Origin: Ureaplasma sp. Hg2
GTDB taxonomy: Bacteria > Bacillota_I > Bacilli_A > Mycoplasmatales > Mycoplasmoidaceae
Assembly: GCA_021378525.1 (NCBI GenBank)
Contig: JAACJW010000002.1
Location: forward strand, 1-64,000
Direction: 5' to 3'
DNA: 64,000 bases
The notes below the pieces were generated by a model. That model did not search any database, had not been told where the DNA came from, and saw only the letters and a program-made list of their open reading frames with translations. Position 1 is the first letter of the stretch. Each line of letters begins with the position of its first letter. Positions 1 through 10,670 of the stretch are shown in pieces. Made by a program: the position numbers and the translations under genes.

Positions 1-183
1 CATCCTCAATCCATCCTAGTTGGCGGCGGGGTTGCTGCTAATAGCTTATTACGACAAGAGATTAAAAAATTAAAACAACCAAGCTATTTAGCGGACTTAA
101 AATACACCGGTGATAACGGGGCAATGATTGCTAAATACGCTTATTTAAAATTAATTAACAAGGAGAAAAACAATGCAAAATAA
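1..183 (+). CDS. tsaD: TsaD C-terminus (tRNA t6A37 threonylcarbamoyltransferase), partial
   Basis: This is the last 60 codons of a gene that begins before the window. The visible residues include [12 protein letters not shown] and [13 protein letters not shown], which match the C-terminal part of the TsaD/Kae1 family (the GGVAAN and DNAAMIA motifs around the metal and nucleotide site). TsaD transfers the threonylcarbamoyl group to A37 of ANN-decoding tRNAs in the cytoplasm, together with TsaB and TsaE. The stop codon lies inside the start of metK (11-bp overlap), so the two genes are probably co-transcribed and translationally coupled. The family call is firm, but the rest of the gene is not visible. 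Confidence 0.9.
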   Translation, partial: HPQSILVGGGVAANSLLRQEIKKLKQPSYLADLKYTGDNGAMIAKYAYLKLINKEKNNAK

Positions 184-1315
184 AATATTATTAACCAGTG
201 AATCAGTTGGGGCAGGACACCCAGATAAAATATGTGACCAAATTAGTGACGCTATTCTTGATGAGTGCTTGAGAAAAGATAAATATTCGCGGGTTGCTTG
301 TGAAGTTTTAGCTAGTAATCGCTTAATCGTTATTGCTGGTGAAATCAAAACAACCGGCTATGTTGATGTTGTTCAAAAGGCGTGAGAGGTACTTCGCCCT
401 TTAGGTTATAATGAAAATGATTTTACAATCATTAGTAATGTTAACAGTCAATCAGCCGATATCAGTCAAGGGGTCTTTCATGAAGATGGTTCAATCGGGG
501 CCGGTGATCAAGGCATAGTTTTTGGTTTTGCTTGTGATGAAACAATTCGCTTGATGCCACTACCGATTACAATGGCCCATGAATTAGTTAAACAAGCAGA
601 ACAATTACGCCGTGCTAATAAATTTAAGTGAGCAAAGGCAGATATGAAGAGTCAGGTAACAATTGATTACACTGACCTTAAACATCCAAGAATCGATACA
701 ATGTTAATGAGTGTACAACATGATGAAGCTTTTGTAGCTGATGAATTTTATCAATTTATTAACGACCAAATTATGCTTAAAGTAGCGAAAATGTTTAAAT
801 TGAATACCGATTATAAAGCAATTATTAACCCTTCCCATAAATTTGTAATTGGTGGACCGATTGGTGATACTGGTTTAACCGGACGTAAAATTATCGTCGA
901 TACTTACGGTGGAGTAGGACGACACGGCGGCGGCGCCTTTAGTGGTAAAGATGCTTCTAAAGTTGATCGAACCGGTGCTTATGCAGCCCGATGAATCGCT
1001 AAAAATATTGTGGCAGCTAAACTAGCAACACGCTGTGAAGTGCAGTTAGCATTTGGAATTGGTTTGAGTAAACCAATCGCAATGTTCATCAACTGCTTTG
1101 AAACCAACACAGTTGAAAATAATCTAATCTTTGAAGCTGTCAAACACACTTTCGATTTAGAAGTGAGCTCTTTAATCAAAGAATTGCACCTTCGTGAACC
1201 AATTTTTCAACAAACTGCGACTTATGGTCATTTTGGCCGTGATGACATTAAGGTTCTATGAGAAAGCACAAACAAAGCCGATGAATTACTTAAATTCATA
1301 AAAGCACAAAAATAA
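173..1315 (+). CDS. metK: S-adenosylmethionine synthetase
   Basis: 380 codons, the usual MetK length, read through in-frame TGA (Trp) codons such as the one at 1259-1261. The N-terminus has [19 protein letters not shown], the ATP/methionine-binding signature. [15 protein letters not shown] and [22 protein letters not shown] are the other MetK hallmarks. It makes AdoMet from ATP and methionine in the cytosol for RNA and DNA methylation. The start ATG follows AAGGAG and overlaps the tsaD stop. I saw no SAM riboswitch; the gene seems to depend on the upstream operon. All expected motifs are present, so it is probably active. Confidence 0.97.
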
Positions 1316-1435
1316 AACATATAGATTATAAGAAAATCTGCAAACTTAATATATAATTAATATTAGGTATATAATTTTCTTTTTTATTATAAAAATACAT
1401 GGAAAATGAATTTATCATTATCTAAGGGGCAAGGA

Positions 1436-4400
1436 ATGAAAGATTTTTCAGAATTAAACAAACAAAGTGTACATCGTTCGAACGGGCAAGTTCAACGATC
1501 AATCAAAATCGATCAAAATTTTGATGAAAGGGCAAGTAATATTCAACAAATGCTTAAATCCGAAAATGAAAAATTAGGATTTAATATTTTGGAATATAAA
1601 GATACATTAGATGGGATTGTTGTTGATCCAGTCGGTGATATGGATATTAAAACCAAAACTTGAAGAAAAAAACAAAACGAAAAATTTGAAAACGAGCAAA
1701 AATCTAATTGGGCTGAAATCGAAAGAAGTGCGCGACGCCGCGCTGAACATCTTGAAGAAGCTAAGAAATATGAATATCGGATTAACAATCCAATTCGGAT
1801 TCAACCTAAAGATAAAATGAAAACAAGTAAAAGAAAGTTTGTTGCAGGGCTTGAAATAGTTGAAGGTGAAACACCTGAAGTAACACCACAAGAACCTCAA
1901 ATTTTAACGTTTGCTGAATGAGATCAAATTATGTCTGGCGGTATTAATTTATTTGTTAATGATCCTGATTTTATAGTTGAAGATGTTAATACTAAACGAA
2001 ATGTTATTAACGTCGATTATTTATTAATATACGACCGTAACAATGAAAACAATCAAGAAAAAGTTGATGAAGCAACAATTAAAGAAGTGCAAGCCCGTCA
2101 TCAAATCCCTAATCCTTTTAATAGTTTAACAGTAACTCGTGAACAATATTTTGAATTAGTTGCACTTAAACCAGACATGGAAAAAGAAGAAGGAAGTCGC
2201 TCGCGAGTGATTGAACAAATTCTTCACAAAACATCGGAAACTAATGTTAAACAAGAAAAGGTTGAAGTTGTTAGTAAACAAGATGGAACTAGTGAGACAA
2301 CAAGCAAAAAAGATAAGAATTCCATTGAACCAATCATTGTTAAACAATTCGACCCATTGTACGTTGTTGGAAATCCAAGTGTTGATCCTAAAAGCCAAAC
2401 TGAAATTAAAGAAATTTTGGCTAGTCAAGCAAACCAAAACACGACATCGTGAGATGCTAAAAACGTTGATGCCAATGAATATCAAAATAACGTTAAAAAT
2501 GCTTTATTAAGTAAACGTGCTCAAAAATATAATAGAGATAATCCAAATCATCAAGTGACAATGCCAAAAGCAAATGTTAAAAATAATGATGCTAAAAAAG
2601 AAACCAAAGCATCAGTTCACGTTCATAAGTGAAATAAAAGCCGCCAAACAGTTGTTGACGATGCGATTAAATCAATGGATGGTAACGGCAATAATAAGCA
2701 ACAACCAAATAACCAAGACACTGTTCTTTCTACCACTACAACAACTACCACAAGTAGTCAAACACAAGATGTAAGTAGCACTAATCAAGTGTCTACTAGT
2801 AACGTTCCTGCTAAAAACAAAATTACAGCAAATGAGGCTCTTGTTAATAGCAAGATCATAACAAAGACTACACCAATTACAAAAGAAGTTCCAGCTCCAG
2901 TTGAAGAGGTTCTAGCGAGCGAAGGTTCAAACAATGTTAGTCATAATTTTGTTATTGGATTCTTCCAATGATTTATCGGTTTATTTTCTAGTATGTCTAA
3001 AAATGAAGAAGCTTTAGAAGGCGAAAACTTAAATGAAGAATTAACTAAGCAAGCAACCGAAAGTAAAGGGCATAAATCTGAACGAAAAGTTCAAAAGGAA
3101 ATCGCCCAAAACCAACAAATTGAAGTAACGAGCATTCTAAAAGGTGAATCACAAAACGCAAAACAACTACGAGTTTTTAAACCAACACCTAATGCTGATC
3201 AAAATAAAATCGTAGAAGTTGGTGATAAACCTGCACCTAAAGTAAATGATAAAATTATTATTCAACCATTAACCGCTAAAGAAAGTAAACGCCAATTAAA
3301 GGAAGATCGTCGTCACCGTCGAATTGCCACTAAAGAAGATTTAAAAAATGATAATGAATCTCAAACTATTAACGAGCAAACCCAAGCAACTAATGTAACA
3401 ACAAGATCTAGAGCAAGCATCAAAGCTGATGGAATTAAAAATCGTGCTCTTAATAATGCCAATGGTGGCGGACAAATTAGACAATCTATTAAATTGAATA
3501 ATTTTAAAACGCAGCCTAGTCAAACACAATCAAGTGTTAATCCAAATGCTCAACAAAAACCAAACACGTTAGCTACCAACACAACTATATCGGTAAATAA
3601 TGTTAATGAAATTAAAGGTGAAAATTCAATTGAAACTAACAATCAATCTGAGGTTGGTGTAGTTAGAACGAGTCGCCGCCGATCAATGTGACGTCAAAAT
3701 AAAGTGGCAACAATTGATGGGAACGCTAGTCAAAATAGTAATCTTGCAGCAAGCCAACAAAATCTTGAAGCAACACAACAAAATCTTGCGACAACTCAGC
3801 AAAATCTTGAAGCGTCTCAAAAAAATATAAATCAACGAAACGCAGCTTCACAAGATACAACGAGCCCAGCGCCACTTCAAAGTAAAAATGGCATTGAATA
3901 TAGTGATAAGAAAGTGGGCGGTATTCGCTTATCAAAAGTAGCTACCCAATCATATGACGTTGATGAAACTGTTGCAAACAAAGCACAATCAACTTCAACA
4001 TCAAATGTTAAAATTCATAACCAATTATTTGATAATACAAAACCCAATAACAAATTACCAACGAATTCTATTTTCAATGTAGATAATTCAACAGAATCAA
4101 ATTATTCTCAAGAACATCAACAAGCCGCTAGCAATACCGGAATGGGAATTAAATTATCAGAAGTCGGAACCCACCAACAAGAAGCACGTTCTTATAAAGA
4201 TGTTAGTTTATCGCGTCAACGCCCTTTAACACTAAGACGAGGTGTGTACGGCACCGCTCCAGTAGTTACACAAGGCGAAGCAAGACTTCATCATCAAAAT
4301 AATTACAATAGTCAAAAGATATTTAAATCAGCAGCAAGCAATAACAATGCGCTAGCCCACATGGATCGAGTAACGCAAGAGGTTGCTAAGTTAGATCGAT

Positions 4401-4744
4401 TAAGTACAGGAGAATTAATTGCGCGAGCGCCTTTCAATCAAATTAATCGAAAACTTAATCGAATTGAAAATGATATATTAATGAATAATTCAGGACCAGT
4501 TCAACATGGGCAATTTAATTTAGGGATGGCGAGTTTATTGGTGCGAACTGATTACAATAATGCCGACGTTATTAGTCGTAAGATGATTGATAATAATATC
4601 CTTCAAAACGCTCCTAAACCAATTCAGGAAGCAGTTTATTCTGCTCCGGCAAATGTTGCTCTAGAAGCGCCACAAGGTAGCGTTGACAATCATGTTATCA
4701 AGAAAAGCTCAAGTAGCAGATTCTTAAGATTAATGAATAAATAG
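1436..4744 (+). CDS. Very large low-complexity hydrophilic protein, function unknown
   Basis: One frame of 1102 codons once TGA is read as Trp (TGAs at about 1661, 2450, 2969 and 3689). I prefer the ATG at 1436, which follows AAGGGG at a good distance, over the in-frame ATG at 1406. There is no signal peptide. Composition is rich in Gln, Asn, Lys, Ser and Thr, with Gln/Asn-rich runs near residues 760-800 such as repeats of SQQNLEATQQNL. A short aromatic/hydrophobic patch (HNFVIGFFQWFIGLFSSM, about residues 503-521) could bind a membrane or partner. The last 150 residues look more ordered. I recognise no family. Disordered giants of this kind are seen among mycoplasma cytoskeletal or terminal-organelle proteins, but that link is only a guess. 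It stands alone between metK and a terminator. Confidence 0.8.
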
Positions 4745-4752
4745 TTTATAGT

Positions 4753-4788
4753 AAAAATAAAAATACCACCCGGTATTTTTATTTTTTT
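4753..4788. terminator. Bidirectional intrinsic terminator
   Basis: A 15-bp perfect stem (AAAAATAAAAATACC with its complement, loop ACCC) ends in a T-run on both strands. It lies between the plus-strand low-complexity gene and the convergent minus-strand gene, so it can stop transcription from both. Confidence 0.85.
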
Positions 4789-4801
4789 AGATATGTAATT
4801 T

Positions 4802-5311
4802 TTATTCTTTTACTTCACGGTAATCATATGAATGTTTCAAAATAATTTTACCGATTGCTTCTACTTTAGGGAAATCAATTTTATGATAATCAATTTTTAG
4901 ATAATTATCTTTATCTTCTAATTTTTTAATCCCACCAACATATAGTTGTTTAAGATATTTGTTTAAAGATTTTTCATCAAGTTGAGCTAATAGTCGCAAG
5001 GCATTAACTGTTAAACGGTTGTGTTCGTGAAACCAAGATTCTGATTCCAAATCATAAGTTTTAATCGCTTCAATTTCTCTAATAAGAATTGATGCTTGTT
5101 GCTTATCGACAAATCAAACATTCAAAAACTTAATTATTTTTGCATGCGAAACATGCGCTACAGCTCCAAATCGTGAGCAAACTAAATAATTTAAATAATC
5201 AATTTGTTTATTTGATGCCGCCTTTAAATCAAAAGCTTCAATTTTTTCAACGTCTGATTCGTATTCACTGAAGTGACGTGAATAAGTAAAATTTGCTAAA
5301 CTACATTTCAT
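4802..5311 (-). CDS. Hypothetical protein, 169 aa
   Basis: Two open stretches in the same frame join through one TGA (Trp) at 5114-5116, giving 169 codons. The start ATG (5309-5311) has a strong upstream AAGGAG. There is no signal peptide or membrane segment. The protein is soluble, mixed alpha-helical by composition, with several Tyr/Lys/Leu-rich helices (for example LLAQLDEKSLNKYLKQLY in the C-terminal half). I recognise no family. It is monocistronic, divergent from the CDF-like gene and convergent with the large low-complexity gene. Confidence 0.75.
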
Positions 5312-5439
5312 ATCATCACTCCTTATAATTTAATTATAAATCTTATTAGTATTATGTCTACGAATAGGGTGCTATTTATAATAATAAATCCAATCATTTA
5401 GTGTATTATTAGATAATTACGGTTTATAAGGAGAATGAA

Positions 5440-6384
5440 ATGAACCAAAACTTATTAGCGAAGGAAATGTTAGGCCTTAGAATTGGTAGTTGTATTGAAT
5501 TTGTTTTAGTTTGTGCAACAATAACTTTTGCTATTTTAACTCATTCCACTTCAATCCTTTTTGATGCCACCTATACTTTTATTATTTTCGCTAGCACATT
5601 AATTGGGATTTTTGTTGTGCGGATGACAAGTAAAGGCAAGGATAACAAATATCCCTATGGCAAATATGGGTATGAAAATATCTTCGCCTTATTTAAATCG
5701 TTACTATTGGTATGCATTAGTATTTACTTTTTTATTATTGCTTTAACAGCGATGATTACCGCACAAGCTTCACTTGGTGATATTTGATATCCTAATTCTG
5801 AAATATTTATTATTTATACTGTTGTGATGTCAGTTCTATGTTTAGCTAATATGTTAAGTTATTATTTTATTAATAAATCAATCAACTTTGAATCGACTGT
5901 TTTAAAGGTCCAATTTAGAGCGGCCTTAATGGATTTACTATATGATGTTGTTGTAGGACTTGGTTTACTTTTAGGGGCACTTTTTTTAAAAGATCAAAGT
6001 GATCAAACAATGGTTTATCGATTATATATAGATAAAGGTTTATTAATAACAATGGTCTTTATTGCAACGCCCCAACCATTGTTTTTATTAATCAATCAAA
6101 TCTTCGTCTTTACCAATAAACGATTACTGAAAGAACAAGAAATTTTAATTAGTGATTTAATTGAACATGATAATCAAGGCAAGTATAAGATTGATGATAT
6201 CTTCATCCAAAAGTTCGGGAAACATTATACCATCGTGATTTACTATAAACTCGAATCAAACATTAGTTCCAAGGAATTGATGCAGCACCAAAAACACGTT
6301 AAAGCACATGTCGCTAAACAATATAATCAGGCCAATGTGATGGTTTTATATAATGACTCTGATTATGAAAGTTATAACGATTAA
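5440..6384 (+). CDS. Cation diffusion facilitator (CDF)-family-like membrane transporter
   Basis: 314 codons with one TGA (Trp) at 5785-5787. About five or six hydrophobic segments are followed by a soluble C-terminal domain of about 90 residues, the normal CDF layout. The motif PYGKYGYENI after TM3 is the conserved CDF loop (usual form yPyG..r.E.), and SILFDATYTF in TM2 and RAALMDLLYD in TM5 align with the two metal-site helices. Known CDF exporters carry H/DxxxD in both helices; here only the second Asp of each pair is present (SxxxD and AxxxD), so metal preference or activity may differ. The start ATG follows AAGGAG. Role inferred: efflux of a divalent cation from the cytosol. Confidence 0.75.
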
Positions 6385-6548
6385 TGGCATCCTACAATTC
6401 ATATAATGATAATGAAATCACAGCTATCAAGCATTCATTTAATGCCGGTAATTATTAATTAATCATAAATGTTGTTTTTATAATAAAATAGCATATAATA
6501 AAGAAATACAAATTTATATCATAGTTTCATGGAGGGGGAGGAGAAATT

Positions 6549-6620
6549 ATGAGGTATTTTATAATATGGAAGAAAAACAATTGTCTTCTACACTTCAACA
6601 AAAATCTAAAACTGCATTAG
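6549..6620 (+). other. Possible 23-codon leader ORF overlapping the permease start
   Basis: The strongest ribosome-binding site here (GGAGGGGGAGGAG at 6531-6543) is ideally placed for the ATG at 6549, not for the permease ATG at 6566, which is over 20 nt away. The 6549 frame encodes 23 residues (MRYFIIWKKNNC...) and stops at TAG 6618-6620, inside the permease gene in another frame. It could be a regulatory leader peptide that couples translation to the exporter, or a fortuitous ATG. Confidence 0.35.
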
Positions 6621-7597
6621 CATTCAACGCTAACAAAGCTTTAGTGATATTAATCAACAAGAAATTTTGGCAGGGGATTTCAGGCCCAATTTTTGCCTAT
6701 GCTTTTAGCGCCGTCTTCGTTGGGATATTCGGCTACATCATGTTAGCCAGCGGTAACGTTGTTACCTTTAAACAATCACTTGCTGGTGTTATTGCATTGC
6801 AAGTGATGAGCGTTGGGATTAACTCCACACCACAAGCTTTAAATGAATTTAAAACATCAGTTCTATTAAAGCGGATTGGGGCCACCCCAATCAAACCCTG
6901 GATGTTCGTTGTAACCACAGCACTTTATTATGCGTTCATTATGTTCACTGTAGCATTATGAATGTTGCTATGAATTGTGATCTGATTTGGTGCTTATAAG
7001 GTAAGTAAGGAAAATGGGATGGGATGAGAAGGAGCTCTAGGCACAGTGCCAACCGGGCCTGCAACTCAAATTTATCATAACCTTTTTCAAGTTATCTTTA
7101 ATAGTCATAATGATATTTATTCATTGCCGATGCCTAATCATCAACCGAATATTGGTGTTGGCAATCCAACAATAGCATGAGGCGGATTCTTTTTATCAAT
7201 TATTTATACTGACATCGTTGCCATCTTTATTGGTGTTGCAGTCGTCTCACTGACTAAAAGTGCGGGACGCGTTCAAGCAATTAGTATGCCAATCTTCTTT
7301 TTATCAATGTTTTTAAGTGGGCAATTATTTCCCATGTCAACCATTTGTCAAAACGAAGTTTTAAATGGGATATCATATATCACGCCGTTTAGATACACGA
7401 CTGGTTTAATCCAAATGTCATGGTCAGGATCAAACATCTTTGATATGACCCAAGCTTTTAGCCAGCACGTCGCATCTGGGGCGATGGTAACGGTTTATAA
7501 AATAGCTGATTTATGATTGAATTTCTTTATGCCATTCTTATTTGTTGGTTTATCAATATTCACATCAATTAAATTCTTTAAATGGAATGCTAGATAG
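6566..7597 (+). CDS. ABC-2 type transporter permease
   Basis: 343 codons with TGA (Trp) read-through at several points. Six hydrophobic segments are arranged as in ABC-2 permeases: a cytosolic N-terminus, TM1 near WQGISGPIFAYAFSAVFVG, a loop with LLKRIGATPIKPWMF (the conserved coupling region), and a C-terminal part with FFLSMFLSGQLFPMSTI and ISYITPFRYTTGL, typical of the last two TMs. The ATPase gene starts 9 nt after its stop. It probably exports a lipid, drug or peptide; the substrate cannot be read from the sequence. The chosen ATG is the only in-frame start before the first TM, although its Shine-Dalgarno is unusually far upstream (see the overlapping leader ORF). Confidence 0.88.
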
Positions 7598-7606
7598 GAG
7601 CAAATT

Positions 7607-8488
7607 ATGAAAGAAACAACTACAACTTCAAACACAACTAAAAAACCCAAAATTGCTATTTTTAAAAAAATGATAAGCGACGATCAATTGCCACCAAAAG
7701 CAACTATTAAAATGCGGTTAGCGCAATCAGAAGAAAAATTAAATCTACCAACTCATTTTAGTGATCCTCGTGAAGGTAAGACTGCAATGATTAAAATTGA
7801 ACACTTAACTAAAGGGTTCGGTAAAGGTAAGAAACATTTTCTAGCTGTTGATGATTTAAACTTAATAATTAATCAAGGTGAAAATTTAGCCTTTTTAGGT
7901 GCTAATGGCGCTGGTAAAACAACAACCGTCGAAATTGTTGCTGGGATTAGTAAACCCGATAAAGGAACAATTGAATATTTATATGAATATCGAAATAGTT
8001 TCCACGAAGGATTAGGAATCCAATTCCAAGATTCTTCATACCCGTCAGGTTTAAAAGTTAAGAACGTTATTGATTTTATGCTTAACGTTTATGATGTAAA
8101 AATGACTGAAGCTGAAAAAATTGATATTGTTGAAGCTTTTGATTTAAAAGAGTTATACAACCGTAGCGCTAATAGCTTATCGGGCGGCCAACAACAACGT
8201 TTAAATGTTTTGTTAGCTTTGATTCATAAGCCAAAGATAATCTTCTTAGATGAGTTATCTACCGGTTTAGATATCAGTGTTCGAGCCGAAATCAAAACAT
8301 TCATTAAAGAATATACAAAAGCGAATAACATTACAATCGTTTTAGTTAGTCATGATATTGAAGAAGTCGCATTATTATGTGACCGAATTGTCATCATGCA
8401 AAAAGGTGTTAAAAAAATTGACCTTTATAATGACGATGCTATCAAACAATTTGGCAGTATTCAAAAGTTAATTGAAACTTATATTTAA
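7607..8488 (+). CDS. ABC transporter ATP-binding protein (partner of the ABC-2 permease)
   Basis: 293 codons. Walker A is GANGAGKTT, the Q-loop is near GIQFQDSSYP, the signature is NSLSGGQQQRLN, Walker B is KIIFLDELSTGLD, and the H-loop is LVSHDIEEV. All are intact, so it should hydrolyse ATP. A hydrophilic N-terminal extension of about 60 residues, rich in Thr and Lys, precedes the nucleotide-binding domain and is not typical of the family. The start ATG follows TAGGAG. With the adjacent permease it forms a two-gene exporter operon closed by the terminator downstream. Confidence 0.93.
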   Translation: MKETTTTSNTTKKPKIAIFKKMISDDQLPPKATIKMRLAQSEEKLNLPTHFSDPREGKTAMIKIEHLTKGFGKGKKHFLAVDDLNLIINQGENLAFLGANGAGKTTTVEIVAGISKPDKGTIEYLYEYRNSFHEGLGIQFQDSSYPSGLKVKNVIDFMLNVYDVKMTEAEKIDIVEAFDLKELYNRSANSLSGGQQQRLNVLLALIHKPKIIFLDELSTGLDISVRAEIKTFIKEYTKANNITIVLVSHDIEEVALLCDRIVIMQKGVKKIDLYNDDAIKQFGSIQKLIETYI

Positions 8489-8505
8489 AACAAAATTTTA
8501 ATATT

Positions 8506-8560
8506 AACCATTCCCTTATTAGTAGACTAGAAGATCTATTAATAAGGGGATGGTTTTTTA
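8506..8560 (+). terminator. Intrinsic terminator of the ABC exporter operon
   Basis: A 16-bp stem (AACCATTCCCTTATTA with its complement, one G-T pair) has a loop of 18 nt followed by TTTTTT. The loop and inner stem sequence (8522-8549, GTAGACTAGAAGATCTATT...) recurs at 8983-9010 and 10554-10581, so it is part of the duplicated material of the lipoprotein locus. Confidence 0.8.
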
Positions 8561-8619
8561 TTTTATGTTTTCTAGTTTCTTTTATAAGTTGCTAGTGGTC
8601 ACATTATTAATAATTCTAA

Positions 8620-8815
8620 AAGTTGGTATTGGTGTTTTTTTTGACCCTTAATTCAATAAGCTTTTTAAGTGACTTTTCAATTTTTTTGATTTCAATATAT
8701 TTTTAACTTCCAGTGTCAAGTTTAATTTTGCCATATCAAACTTCGTCATTTTCATTAATTTATGATGGGATAATATTATTAAGGATTGCTCGTCCCTGCC
8801 AAAAAAGGTTCTAAG
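8620..8815 (-). pseudogene. Possible decayed coding sequence
   Basis: In the 890-bp gap between the ABC ATPase and the first lipoprotein, the minus strand has a frame reading like protein (NLFWQGRAILNNIIPS, then a stop, INENDEVWYGKIKLDTGS, then a stop, KYIEIKKIEKSLKKLIEL). I cannot assign a family. The rest of the gap holds the terminator, a decayed copy of its loop and the first lipoprotein leader. Confidence 0.2.
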
Positions 8816-8982
8816 TAAGGATTGTTATTTGGTTTATTTAACCGATGCTGTATATATTATTGATGGTACCTTATATTTATGATCTTGATTAACCTATCCG
8901 TATATTAATTAATAAATATATAAAAACTAAGGCTTAATTATTTTTTGAATTTTTATATAAGGACTTGAATATTCTATCGCTA

Positions 8983-9010
8983 GTGGACTAGAGGACCTAT
9001 TATTAAGGAG
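8983..9010 (+). repeat. 28-bp module, second of three copies
   Basis: GTGGACTAGAGGACCTATTA resembles the terminator-loop sequences at 8522-8549 and 10554-10581 (GTAGACTAGATGATCTATTG). Here the flanking stem has been lost, so it is probably a decayed terminator from a duplication. Confidence 0.6.
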
Positions 9011-9068
9011 TAGTAGTTTTTATGTTAAAATTAAAAATAAAATAAGTTATTCAACCTATGCAAAAGAC

Positions 9069-9097
9069 TTGAAGGTTAGTAAATACGAGAATATCAT
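9069..9097 (+). promoter_or_regulatory. Promoter of lipoprotein 1
   Basis: TTGAAG (9069-9074), a 17-nt spacer, then TATCAT (9092-9097). The same layout, with the preceding AAAGAC, is found at the other two lipoprotein genes, which supports it. It implies a 5' leader of about 280 nt. Confidence 0.7.
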
Positions 9098-9132
9098 ACA
9101 TATGTACATATAATTATTTATATGTATTGAAA

Positions 9133-9345
9133 ATGATTCGCGATTTCTACAAAAACCTTAATTTTGCTAAACCGAGATTAGTCACGCTGTTGCGAATGAC
9201 GATTTATTTGATGTTAATTTAAAAAATTATTATCAAATTTAATGAACGAAGATTAAAAAAAGAATTACTAAAAGCAATTGCTATATTTCTCGTTTATCAT
9301 ATTTATAATCAACCATTATTTGATCGTCGTGTTGTAGAAATTTAA
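9133..9345 (+). pseudogene. Small leader ORF interrupted by TAA
   Basis: It reads MIRDFYKNLNFAKPRLVTLL and so on for 29 codons, meets TAA at 9220-9222, then continues in the same frame to 9345 (NERRLKKELLKAIAIF, VYHIYNQPLFDRR). The copy at 10763 has a Glu codon at the position of this stop and is open throughout. No ribosome-binding site is visible before the ATG. It is either a decayed small gene or non-coding leader RNA that happens to be open. Confidence 0.45.
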
Positions 9346-9382
9346 ATCTTATTAAATAAAAACTTCAAAAGAGGAAAACAAA

Positions 9383-10381
9383 ATGAAAACAAAAAAACAA
9401 AAATTAATCATGAAATTATTTCTTATGGGCGCTGCCTTATCGTTCGTAGGAATCCCGACAGTCGCTGTTTTGACTTCTTGTAGTAATGGCGATTCAAAAC
9501 CTGTCCCAAAAGTTACTTTCACCACAACTTTAACATATGATGCGAATGCATTAAATGGTGATTCACAAACAGGTAAAGGAGCTTATATTGTTCCTTTAAC
9601 CGATCAAGCTAAAATAGCTAGTTGTGATGAATTAACTATAGCTGGACCAACAGCTGAAACACTTGGAAATAATACTCCAATATTCCAAGCACCTAATTGG
9701 TTGCAACAAGATGACAAAGGTAAAGCAGTCGATACATATAAACAAATTACAAAAATCACTTTAGACCTAGGAGCAATAACTAGCGTATGAAATACAAATA
9801 AAGATTTAGGTATGGGAGTAATTTCTATACCTTCAGGTGTCTCTCAAGTGACAGTTAAAACAAAGAAATTAGAATTCCTTATTATTTATGGTGCCAAAAC
9901 TAATGCCAAATTAAAAGTCGATTTAACACAAGCGCTTTTAATGCATGGATTTGGAGTAGATGACTGTCCTAATTATGTCGGAACAAATACAACTTTAAAT
10001 ACTGAGATATGAGCTTTAGATGTGAATGGTGGAACTTTTGAAACGTGAGATGTATCCAAGAATACTAAATTGCAGGAATTAAGTTTTAAAAACTGTCCAA
10101 ACTTACAATCATTAGACTTGACAAAAAATGTCGATCTAGTTAGTATGTCTCTAGATAAATCAACTAGTTTAAAAAGCTTAACCTTACCATCAATTCCTGC
10201 CACGACTGACGTCACTTTAGATGTAAGCGGTTGCAGTAGTTTGACGGAGATAACAAATATAAAGCATATCACTGTACCAAGTGATAGCACATTAACAATT
10301 ACTTACGACAGTAATACATCGCAATCGCTTGATACAACAACAAATTACGGCAATAATATCACATTCGTGAAAGCTTCGTAA
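9383..10381 (+). CDS. LRR-like surface lipoprotein, paralog 1
   Basis: 332 codons with TGA (Trp) codons. The N-terminus is a lipoprotein signal: MKTKKQK, a hydrophobic core, then AVLTSC with the lipidated Cys at about residue 33. After a spacer comes a conserved region (KGAYIVPLTDQAKIASCDEL, shared with the next two genes). The C-terminal third has leucine-rich-repeat-like units of about 22 residues (KLQELSFKNCPNLQSLDLTK, then SLKSLTLP, then DVSGCSSLTEI). It is expected on the outer face of the membrane; the ligand is unknown. It is the first of three tandem paralogs and has a promoter and a long leader of its own. Confidence 0.88.
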
Positions 10382-10537
10382 TCACAATAAGGTTGCTTAC
10401 AAACTAAATTATAAATGTAATCAAAGGACATATCGAGATTAATAATATAGCTAAATCAAATATATTTAGCCAATTTATTTTACCAGATGTGATTCAAAAC
10501 TAATTGAATTTTATACTTAAAACAAATTTCAATAATT

Positions 10538-10593
10538 AACCACTCCCATACCTGTAGACTAGATGATCTATTGATAAAGGGAATGGTTTTTTT
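10538..10593 (+). terminator. Intrinsic terminator after lipoprotein 1
   Basis: AACCACTCCC pairs with GGGAATGGTT (one mismatch), followed by a T-run. The loop carries the third copy of the 28-bp module (10554-10581). It is related by duplication to the terminator at 8506-8560. Confidence 0.7.
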
Positions 10594-10670
10594 ATATTTA
10601 AAAATTATTAAGAAATAAATTCTCAATAAGATATTATTTGTATGATTTTGTTAATCATAATCAATATCAA

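Larger units (their letters stand above)
9041..9382 (+). repeat. Lipoprotein upstream repeat, copy 1 (about 340 bp)
   Basis: This stretch is highly similar to 10671-11003 throughout, including the promoter, a small ORF and the ribosome-binding site AAAAGAGGAAAACAAA just before each lipoprotein ATG. The two paralogous genes downstream therefore arose by tandem duplication of leader plus gene. Confidence 0.9.

Noticed and set aside
1543-2485. Several 80-110-codon minus-strand frames in the low-complexity gene
   Set aside because: They arise from biased codon use in the Lys/Gln/Asn-rich gene; the plus strand has a single 1102-codon frame.
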